NCBI RefSeq assembly: GCF_001625195.1
Contig: NC_054389.1
Location: 12,334,520-12,398,519 of the forward strand
Reading direction: 5' to 3'
DNA: 64,000 bases
Source of the DNA: Drechmeria coniospora
Lineage: Eukaryota; Ascomycota; Sordariomycetes; Hypocreales; Ophiocordycipitaceae
The position numbers and the translations under genes were made by a program. The notes beneath the pieces are model-generated. The model was given only the letters and a program-made list of their open reading frames with translations. It was not told where the DNA came from and made no database searches. Below are positions 20,981 to 29,972 of the stretch, piece by piece. Numbering within the stretch: position 1 is the stretch's first letter; each line of letters opens with the position of its first letter.

Positions 20981-22881
20981 GCCAGTTGTTGTAATTAGAA
21001 TAGTAGTTAGGCAGTCGGTAGTGCAGCCATCTGATGGTACAATCGTAGTAGTACCAGCTGTTGGCCCAGTAGTAGTTTGTGTTACAATTCCTCCAGTCTG
21101 TGTGATTCTAACGGTAGTTAGGCAGTTTGAAGTGCACCCAGCCGATGGTAGAATCGTAGTAGTACCAGCTGTTGGTCCAGTGGTAGTTTGCGTTATAATT
21201 CCACCAGTCTGTGTTATTCTAACAGTAGTTAGGCAGTTGGTAGTGCATCCAGTCGATGGCGGAATCGTAGTAGTACCAGGTGTTGGTCCAGGAACTGTTT
21301 CTGTTAACGTACCGCCTGTCTGTATAATTAAAATAGTGGTTAGGCAGTCAGTAGTGCATCCAGCCGATGGCGGGATCGTAGTAGTACCAGCTGTTGACCC
21401 AGTGGTAGTTTCTGTTATGATGCCGCCAGTTGTTGTAATTCTAATAGTAGTAATGCAGTTGGCAGTACATCCAACTGGTGGCATTATCGTACTGGAACCA
21501 GGTGATGGTCCAGGAACTGTTTCTGTTACTGTACCGCCAGTCTGCGTAATTCGAATAGTAGTTAGGCAGTTGGTAATGCACCCGGCCGATGGTGGAATCG
21601 TGGTGGTGCCAGGCGTTGGTCCGCCAGTAAATTGCGTTGTAACGACGCTTGCCGAAGTCGTTATAATTCGAACTGTAGTAAGGCAGTTAACAGTACATCC
21701 GGCTGGTGGTATTATCGTAGTAGTAGTAGGTATTGGTCCAGGAACTGTTTCTGTTATAGTGCCGCCAGTCTGTGTAATTAGAACAGTGGTTAAGCAGTTA
21801 GTAGTGCATCCAGCTGATGGTGGAATCGTAGTAGTGCCAGGCGTTGGTCCGCCGGTAAATTGCGTTGTAACGCCACCAGCCGGAGTCGTTATAATCCTAA
21901 CTGTAGTAAGGCAGTTGGCGGTACACCCAGCTGGTGGCATTATCGTACTAGTACCAGGTGATGGTCCAGGAACTGTTTCTGTTATAGTACCGCCAGTCTG
22001 TGTAATTCGAATAGTAGTTAGGCAGTTAGTAACGCACCCAGCTGATGGTAGAATCGTTGTAGTGCCAGGCGTTGGTCCGCCAGTAAATTGCGTTGTAACG
22101 CCGCCAGCCGGAGTCGTTATAACCCTAACTGTAGTAAGGCAGTTGGCGGTACATCCAGCTGGTGGCATTATTGTACTAGTACCAGGTGTTGGTCCAGGAA
22201 CTGTTTCTGTTATAGTACCGCCAGTCCGTGTAATTTGAATAGTAGTTAGGCAGTTGGAAACGCATCCAGCTGATGGTGGAATTGTAGTAGTACCAGGTGT
22301 TGGTCCGCCAGTAAAATGCGTTATATAACTACTGGGAGGGGCGCGACTCGGAATCGAAGTCATATATATAAATACAGTTGTTACGCAGCCTTCTGTGCAT
22401 CCAGACGATGGCAGGATTGTAGTCGTTCCAGGCGTTGCACCAGTTGTTGTATGTATAAAAATGCCGCTTGTAACGGGAACGGTTACAATTACCGTAGTTA
22501 CGCAATTCGGGCTGCAATCGGGTGGTGGCAGGATGGTACTGGTACCTGGCGCGAGCCCACTTGTTGTTGTAGTTATTACGCCGTTCGATATACTAACTGG
22601 GCCGGAGTCCGATTTAGTGTACGTCCTGTTTCGTTGTGTTAACGGCGTACTCTTTTACTGGAAGTAGCAGAATTATCCATAGTGATCAGGGTAATATACC
22701 TCGTCTTGCTGCTTTCCAAGGGCCCTGTAAGACTGGTGCCCATACAGCTATACTTGAACAGTATTTCCTCAACTACTACCATTGAACCGTAAGCATTCTT
22801 ACTAGAGTTATCTCCTCGAGCAAGGTTGAGAACTCCAGTAAGTAGACTCAGAATAATATGGATTGGGACTTGTCGCTTCAT
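19538..22881 (-). CDS. Secreted Thr-rich repeat adhesin with two GLEYA domains
   Basis: Two exons: 22881-22659 and 22596-19538, with a 62-nt intron from GTAAAAG to CCCAG. Without this splice the repeat frame has no start or signal peptide; with it the protein is about 1,093 aa. Residues 1-23 (MKRQVPIHIILSLLTGVLNL...) look like a signal peptide. Residues 75-640 are about 16 units of roughly 33 aa containing GPTPGTTTIxPSAGCTxNCLTTV, each with a Cys pair. Two C-terminal GLEYA/PA14-like domains follow (about 645-845 and 887-1091), with DIYRYCVNWTR, VVYEGYY, LISGSYQVC and NADNE(V/I)DLFLG. GLEYA domains bind carbohydrate in yeast and fungal cell-wall adhesins. Neither domain has a stop. No GPI signal is visible; the protein ends just after the second domain. 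It probably mediates attachment to host or cell surfaces. Confidence 0.82.
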
Positions 22882-24280
22882 AATTGATGTATGCAGTTAA
22901 TAGTACATGTAGGAGCTTCAAGGAGTAATGGAAGCAAACGATAGATTTTCCGAGTTACCTATTCTCCAGAATAAGGTTGGTACTTATATTCTGAAACCCT
23001 GATTTTCTTGGTTCTGGATATCGTTTATTGGGTACGTGTAATCTGTTTTATGAAATGTCTGTAGTAAATGCAAGCGGATGTGTTCGGCTTTAACTGCTTG
23101 TTTCAATAATAAGCCTTGCGCTATGTTAAGTTATGGACCAATGGGTGGCACCCCTCGTATTCCCTAAGTGCAAAAGCTTATTACTGCCGGGTACTTCTGC
23201 GGCAAGTAGTATTACCCCCTGCCAGGTCAACGAATAAGATCCTCCCGACTTCCCTACCATCTCCGAGAACCAGCGTAAAATGCTGATTCGGGTCTACGAG
23301 GGCCCACCAAGGACAGCAGTACGACGAACTGGCGTATGCGGGTGTATGCACGTGCGGACGAGCATTTGTACCAAGGTGTCGAGTACAGTTTCATTGTTGT
23401 CGGAACCAATAATTGGGAGCGAGGCAAGCTCCCTACTAAGGCCCCGTCTATCTTACGCTTGCACAGGACGATTCAGTAAGACGATTCAAGAATTTATAGC
23501 TACAGTAATATTACTAAAAGGCTGCTGAGTAGGGATGGTCTATATGGCTGAGCTGCTGCAAAAGGCACAAAAGGCAGTAATGCACTTAAACGCCCAGCTG
23601 TGAATACGGGACACCTGCAATCCATCGAGACTATAAGGTTAGAACGCTTATGAGGATGGACGGCAAAGTATACGACGGCAATTTAAAGTTCATGGCGGAT
23701 GGTTCAATATCTGCAATCGGTCAGGACTAAATAAGTGCTCCTTGGCTGCTCGTATAATTTAGAAAGCTTGAACAGCCAACTAGTTTCGGAACTCGTCACG
23801 TCCTGTACAAACTTCTTTTTGAAACTAGAGGACACGGTGGCCCTGTGTGTGCAAGTTGGAGTTGGTACTGCTAGTGGTTGTGAAGCTTAGTGAGGCGCCC
23901 ACTGATTTGGATAGCTTCCCCACCAGTGGACAAAAGCTCCGGGAATCCGAAATTTATTTGGGCGCGCCGATACGCATGTTGTACCCCGGTAAACAGTTCT
24001 CGGCAAAACATGAAAACGGAAAAATGGCTATAAATTCCCGTAGGGTGCGGGCGATCGAACCCATCTATGGCAGCCGGGGTTATAGATAAATTGCGGCAAA
24101 TGCAAATAAAAACTATGCGTAAATGCTGCTGTTTTGGCTCGATTGCCGGAACCCCACAAACTATACGAAGGTGGGTCAAAGCCTCCGATCGCCTCGATCT
24201 ACGTATATTATTGGTTGCTCCTCGGAGTAACTGCCAGAAGATATCTGTTAGCGACGGTGACTGTCCAGGGTTGTAATTTA
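22882..24280. other. No supported gene; probably decayed sequence
   Basis: Short frames only. Fragments such as AELLQKAQKAVMHLNAQL (about 23544-23600 plus) and MLIRVYEGPPRTAVRR (23280) look like broken coding DNA, but no family was recognised. The first about 150 bases include the presumed promoter of the adhesin gene. Confidence 0.3.
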
Positions 24281-24455
24281 GTTACTAATTACAGAGTACG
24301 GAGTACAATAGTCAGTTATAGCCTCGATTAATAACTGACTGGCTAATAAATAACGAACTACGGAGTACTCCGTAGTCTTGGCAATTAACTAACTACAGTA
24401 CTTACTCTGCAAGTACGATATTGTTATGGTATCGGGCTACGCCCGACGACATGAC
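24281..24455 (+). repeat. LTR-like segment with gypsy-type primer-binding site
   Basis: The right end TTGTTATGGTATCGGGCTAC matches the LTR/primer-site junction of the gypsy element at 3838-3855 (reverse strand). The body contains a perfect TACGGAGTACTCCGTA palindrome at 24359-24374 and several TAACT-type short repeats. It is probably a degenerate LTR of a related element; the left boundary is not defined. Confidence 0.4.
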
Positions 24456-25626
24456 TAAGATTACCCCGACTCTGTGCTAGTACAACCGGAAGCAAAGGCC
24501 GACCGGCCCAAAGTGGAGAATCGATAAAGACACCCCCTACTCGCGGGACTTTACAAAGTCTTGGAATATGGGGGGGAGAAGTAACAGAAAAAAACTGCCT
24601 GCAACGCATAGTCCGTTGATAACTGACTAGAGAGAGGAGAGGAAGACGACTTGGAGGTGCAATTTAACGGGATATATATTTGGATGATGTACGGTTCGGT
24701 CGCTGTGCTCGGCTGAACAAATACTACTTGCACGGAGTACTCCGTAACATTACGAGAACTTACTTGTGCGGTAGGAGTATTATTGCAGGTACATGTACAG
24801 TACGGGGTACGGAGTAGGTAATTCTCCAGGCAGTGGGGAAAATATGTAACGTGCTGATCCCAAATATCAAATATATTAGATATATACTTCGTTTGCAAGT
24901 TGAGTGCCTTAACCCTTCGACTGTAAGCCGCTGCATCTAACCGAATTGGTAGCAAGACACGAATGCACAACATGAGGGCCTTGGACGGAGAAGGCGTCAA
25001 GGGGTGAGGGGGTCATGGCCGCAACCAGGGCAGCGCGCGCGACTGGCCGAGACGTGGCCAAGGCGGTCAGTACCTCGAGTTCGAGTGAGTCCTCATCGAC
25101 GGTTTCGACCCTTTCAGCCATATATCCCTGGGATTGACTGTTGCGGGCCAGCCAAGTGGTGGATAAGGTGACGTGCCCAAGTTTGTAGACTGAAGAATCG
25201 TTCATGGAGGGTGGCTGCGCTTATTCGCCAGCGCATACTTGACCAATCGGACCGCGGGACAGCCGTGATACGCCCCACCCGGAGCCGATGTGGAACCGCG
25301 AGCCGGCAGAACAGCCGCTGGGTCGCCGGCCGGGCGCCGATGGGGTTTATGTTGGTATTAGTTAGACCGTGGTTGTTGTTTCATCCTCGCGACTGCTTTG
25401 CTCATACCGCTGCCATGTTGCTCGTATGGCCGACAAAAGGAGGCCATTCGCGGCAGCTCGGGTGACTACCACAAACGGTTCGTTCCAGGTTCGTCGCCAA
25501 CAATGCCTCCGCCGCATGCCATGAATGGCAGCTAATAATGTCCGGCCGGCGGATGGATTTGTCGTGGAAATTGTACCTCTTCTGCTCATGTACCACAAGA
25601 CATGATTTGATGCGCTCCATCCATGC
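24456..25626. other. No supported gene
   Basis: Contains an ACGGAGTACTCCGT palindrome at about 24732-24745 and a TACGGGGTACGGAGTA block near 24797-24813. Frames are short and unrecognised. Confidence 0.35.
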
Positions 25627-26663
25627 TCAAAACAAGTTGCCCAAAAATAACCCACGCTCTTCGATATGCTCACGCCGCCCCTCCAAGAGTTTGGCCCGAT
25701 TGTCCAACTTGTTATAGAACGCGTTCGTCACATTCTCATCAAGGTAATTCAGGCGGTGGCCGCAGCGAGCCGTCAAAACATCCTCCATCGTCGGGTTGGA
25801 AGCGCAACACCACCCCCAGCAGTCCTTGATAACATCAAGCTCCGTTTGTTCCTTACTTGCACGGCGGCTATCATCAATAATTCGAACAATGGTTGGAATT
25901 GCGAGCTCATGGAACGCTTCATGATCCAAGAATACCTTGGCCAAGATGATAAAGTCGGCGAAGAAGCGGCGCGGGATGTAGTAGATGTCGCTCCAGCCGA
26001 AACACCACTCGGTCAAGTGCACTTTGTAGTCGAGGCCTAGCCCTTCAACCTCCTTGATGGCAGCCAACACCCTGTTTTGATGGCCTTCTCCGTAGCCCCA
26101 CCACTTGCTTCCACCTGTATCGCTCATGCACCGAAAACGGGCCCCTTCTGGAGGTCTGTTGAGTTGGGAAACCTGATCTTGTTTTTTTCCGTCTCGTCGT
26201 TCCACGCCATAGGGTCGATCCAGGCGTCGAAGTGGAAGTACAGAAGCCCTCCATCTCAGACGTATCAGCAAGCATTGTTTCCATCAGGTCGGAAACCATT
26301 TTGTAGATGGTGTATACGTTGGGGTACTGGTCGACCGTCAAGTTGTGAAAATCAGCCGGATGCTCCGGCATCAGCTCTGGCATCGAGATATGGACAGTGT
26401 GGAAGAAAGGTTCGTATTTCTTCAGCATAGGTATGCGCTCAGGACGAGCCGAGTTGAAACGAATCATGGCCAGGCTGTTTCCAAAGGCGGAATCGCTTCC
26501 GCGGTTAATGTTGGATACACTTCCGCCCGGTGACACGTCCGCCATCGGCGAGAAGCCGGGCATCTCCGACTTCTTAAGCGTCAAGAATGCCACAGAAGCC
26601 ATGGTCAAAAGCGTAAAGATGAAGAGCAAGGTCTTGCAGAATTTCTACATCCAAGTCAGTCAT
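25627..26663 (-). pseudogene. Type II membrane protein of fungal glycosyltransferase type, three 1-nt frame breaks
   Basis: From ATG 26663 the protein would be about 345 aa. It has a short N-terminus, one membrane anchor (LLFIFTLLTMASVAFLTL), a stem, and then the lumenal domain. Conserved-looking blocks are YEPFFHTVHISMPELMP, LLYFHFDAWIDPMAW, SKWWGYGEGH, EWCFGWSDIYYIPRRFFADF, VIKDCWGWCCAS and ARCGHRLNYL. I recall this as a widespread fungal family of unknown activity. The type II topology and FHFDAWID-type acidic motif suggest a Golgi glycosyltransferase; this is inference. The frame is lost at about 26634, 26248 and 26134. Each break is one base, beside a short homopolymer, so sequencing error is a real alternative to decay. 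No stop codons occur otherwise. It starts 123 bp after the end of the nucleotide-sugar transporter on the same strand. Confidence 0.6.
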
Positions 26664-26786
26664 GTCGAGACGACAGAATGAGCCAAACGGCTCAAGCCGT
26701 AGGGAACGAACCGAGTACATGCCCCTAGCAAGGTCGACAACGTCAAAACTCGAGGCGCGTCCAGAAGTAGCGTACTGGTGGGACTT

Positions 26787-28165
26787 TTATGTCGAGGGAT
26801 TGTCCAAATACAGCCAGGAGGCATAAAAGCAGATGGCAGTACCGATAAGGACCATCTCGCCCAGCTCAGTGCCAAGCAAAAGTGTAGCGATACACAGAAG
26901 TATCCCCGTAGACAAGGCCGTTGCGAAGCATTTGATGACAGCGTTAGCATCTGTTCTGACGAATTAGCGGTGCTATTGCAAACCGGATTCATGCTTCAGC
27001 CGACAGCTTACATTTATACACGGCGGTAATAGCAAGTCCGATGAAGACATTGCTGACGATGACCATGACAGCGCCGGCGCTAGTATATCCCTGGAAGAAA
27101 CCCGGCTCGTCGGGGCTCATGCTGCGCAGCATGATGTGGCAGAGCAGGTTGACAAAGGTACCGGAGGCGTAAAGCAACATGTTGTCGACATGCAAGTTCG
27201 AGTCGTGCTGCTTCAGAAGATACTGGTTGTATACGCCGGACGATGCGCTGAGGATGACCTGAAGCAGAAGGATCGAGTACGTGGTCCAGGGGTAGGTGGT
27301 GCCGCTGCTAGCTTTGTACTGAGTGAGAATCAGACCAAACATCTGCTCGGCGGCAAAACGAGTCTCGTCAGCGAGTGGAACCAGAAGTGGCTGCGGAATG
27401 ACCTATCGGTGTGGGATACCTGGATGACAATTGCAATCCATTGCAACTTGGAGATGCTGGCGTTTAGGCAATACGTCAGTATGAGTGCCGTAACGCCCGT
27501 TCTGCTACTCTTAGCGAGCTGGATCGTGCCGGCGTCGGCCAGCTTGTAGCAGACGAATATCTGCCAGGAATGGTCAGCAGCTAGAGTAGCGAGGCGAAGC
27601 GAAAGCAATGGCGCGCGAATCGCTTGGTTTCATGCCGTACCGAGTTTTTGATAAGCGTGTAGCAGAGTGCCAGGACGTAGTAACCAGCGGACTTTTGTTC
27701 CGTGATGCTGCTGCGCAGATCGATCCAGAAGGCGGCCAAGCCTGATCGGGGCTGCGCGACCAAATGTCCCCTCTCCGCGTCAAAGCTAGCCGAATAGCCG
27801 TTTTCAAAGTCCACCTCTCGCTCTTTATCTTGTTCTTCTTTTCCGTCGGTTGCCGAGATCGTGGTGGTCAACGGGATGGCGGATTCCTCACCGTTGTCTG
27901 CGAACTTGACATACTCCGTCGGGCGTTGTTGCCATTGTCTGTAAAAGAGCGCCAAGGACAAGAGCAGCTTTAGAAACTCGGAGATGGTGACCGATGCGGA
28001 CGGGGAGAAGGAATAGGATCCGGACGTTTGCGCAGCCTTCATGACGACGCCAATGCCGACTTGGATGACGATGAGACCGAGCGTTGCCCCTGCGGCCTGG
28101 GGGCTGAAATTTCGGATCCATTGCATAGGCCAGCAAAGAGCCGAAGCGGCAGCGGCATACACCAT
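26787..28165 (-). CDS. Nucleotide-sugar transporter (SLC35A type)
   Basis: Four exons: 28165-27641, 27560-27420, 27342-27012 and 26950-26787, giving 386 aa. Introns of 80, 77 and 61 nt have GT...AG ends and GCTGAC or CTAAT branch sites. The family pattern is clear: GATLGLIVIQVGIGVVMKAA, ISEFLKLLLSLALFYR, DAGTIQLAKSSRTGVTAL, SGVYNQYLLK, NMLLYASGTFVNLL, GLAITAVYKYANAVIKCFAT and a final STGILL...ASWLYL segment. This corresponds to about ten membrane helices with a charged cytosolic loop (residues 90-150). Such proteins exchange UDP-GlcNAc, UDP-Gal or CMP-sugars for the nucleotide monophosphate across the Golgi membrane; the substrate cannot be told here. Start chosen at MVYAAAASALCW, since upstream codons are unlike the family. 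Likely partner of the glycosyltransferase-type gene downstream. Confidence 0.88.
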
Positions 28166-29088
28166 GGCGAGAGAATTGCTTGGTTTTCTACCACTGCGGC
28201 TGCCCAAGCCGGCAGCGCCGAAGGGATTGACGATGTTGCCAAACCGGACGAGAAATTCGTCCGCAGTCCCGGAGTTGCGAACAGAGCGGGCCCGAGGCAC
28301 GCCAGAGCAGTTCACGGGTCGGCATGAATACGCAGGAAAAGGAAGAGTTGGCAGTAAAGTGCGTGGTAACGACGTCGGGTATGGTGAAAACGATGCATCC
28401 GGAGGGTGACCACGGGTGACGAAAAAGAGTGTGCTGAACCGAGGGCCAAACCAGCAAGCCGCCGATGGCAGCACGTGGCAGTTAGTTAAATGTTAGCGAT
28501 CAGAGACAGAAACACTCGAGTTCAAATGCCACCAGAGCAACGGTCGCCTATGGAGCGAAGGATACTAGCCGCTGAATGGGCGATCGAGTTCGCCATCTTT
28601 CCGACAGGGCACCGTCCGGTTCGTGCCAAGTCGGCAAGGCATGACCACGGTAAGCGTCCCATTGACCAGTATTGGCCTCGTAGCTCGCAGCGAATGCGTA
28701 CTTGTAACGAGGTGCCTACGAGGGCCCAGAAACGTCAAGGGGGAAACGAAATCTCAAGGTGCATGCTCAGCCAAGGTATTGCAAGAGAACGTCTGAAGCT
28801 TATTCCGAGATGGCTTCATCCAGTTCGTCAGCAGTGGGGCGCACCTTGACGCAAATGCCGTAAATTGAACGCACTAAACCCAGATAGGACAATTATTGGA
28901 GGGGCATCCCGCAGCTCCACCGCCAGACGGATTTAAAATGGGATTAAAATATGGATTACGTAACTACGGAATAACGTACTCCGTACTCCGAAACATACAG
29001 TACTGTACTGTAATTACCTGTGCATCTTCATGTTGCAGAGTGCGGAGCACAGGTGTCAACATTAACTACTCGGCGTGGCACGAGTACA
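28166..29088. other. Intergenic region; no supported gene
   Basis: Holds the transporter promoter. An ACGGA/ACTCCGTACTCCG motif cluster lies at about 28963-28990. Confidence 0.4.
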
Positions 29089-29539
29089 ATGCTTACAACA
29101 ACACCAAACTACATGTACGGAGAACAGCATCCGCCAAGCCAAACGATGCTCAACGGTTACGACGAGTCGAAAGCCGGATTGCCCGAGATTTCCTGCAGAG
29201 ATGAGGACAGACGCAGCATGGGCATCGCGTATTCCCCCCCCGAGTACGAAGAACAAGGCGTCCGTAAGTGCCGTCCTTGGCATCCTGCTAGCCTACTCAA
29301 TCTTCTCGTCCTTGACGCTAGCAGAGTGCCCTCCACACGAATGTGTCTGCGGGAGGCGTACCCAGAGTGTCGATTTAAACTCGATTGGTTCATCTGACCT
29401 CTTCCTGCGGGGTGGCTTCGATCGTTTCGAGCAAGATCGTCCGGATCCCTGGCGTTGGTCGCCATCCTCCTCGACGGCACTGCTGGGGGGCAGGAAACTT
29501 CTTTCGTCCTTTGATGGGCAAAGTCTAACTACGAGCTAG
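29089..29539 (+). CDS. Hypothetical small protein, two exons
   Basis: Exon 1 (ATG 29089 or 29113, to 29263) ends at a GTAAGT donor. Exon 2 (29325-29539) follows a GCTAGCAG acceptor. The joined frame is 129 (or 121) aa. Blocks are NGYDESKAGLPEIS, DEDRRSMGIAYSPPEYEEQG, then CPPHECVCGRRTQS and a Ser-rich tail ending TTS. No family recognised. If the intron is retained, a shifted reading gives a hydrophobic VSAVLGILLAYSIFSSLTLA run, so a membrane-anchored version with one frame break is a second possibility. The acidic, coherent exon 1 and the perfect donor are the main evidence. Confidence 0.35.
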
Positions 29540-29972
29540 GGATTCATATCCACGGCAAGCGGATAGGAGCCGCCACGAGGGCTAATGAAAATGCCGCTGC
29601 CGGCCAGCGTAACGATCATGCCGCCATGTCATTTCACACGACACACGCCGACGCCAATGTCCCCCCTCGGCTGCTCGCCTCGACGGGCGTACTTTGAAGA
29701 GTCTGCACGAGCAAGAGTACAGCTGCTTGGAGCTTGGTGGTGGCAGCCGCCCGGTCAAGCTTGGCATGCGTCGAAATTTAAGCAGCAAGGCCACATATAT
29801 AATCTCGGTGCATTGCTTCGCAGCAAGTCCGCATGTGTCGCTCCTTGGTCTCGAAGCTGGTTGCTTATTGTAGCCACGCGGCTCGACCTGCCCTCCATTT
29901 TCCTTGTATTTCAGCCTACCATTCGTCATTCGAGCCATTGAGGGTGGGGGTCGATCGAACAGCAATTCAGCC
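29540..29972. other. Presumed promoter region of the three-domain enzyme; no gene
   Basis: No coding frame beyond shadows. A CT-rich stretch precedes the GCCATGG start context at 29971-29977. Confidence 0.35.

Noticed and set aside
20865..22238. A 457-codon open frame on the plus strand
   Set aside because: It is antisense to the Thr-rich repeat array. The Val/Pro-rich product mirrors the repeat codons, and the minus strand encodes a signal peptide, repeats and GLEYA domains in one gene.
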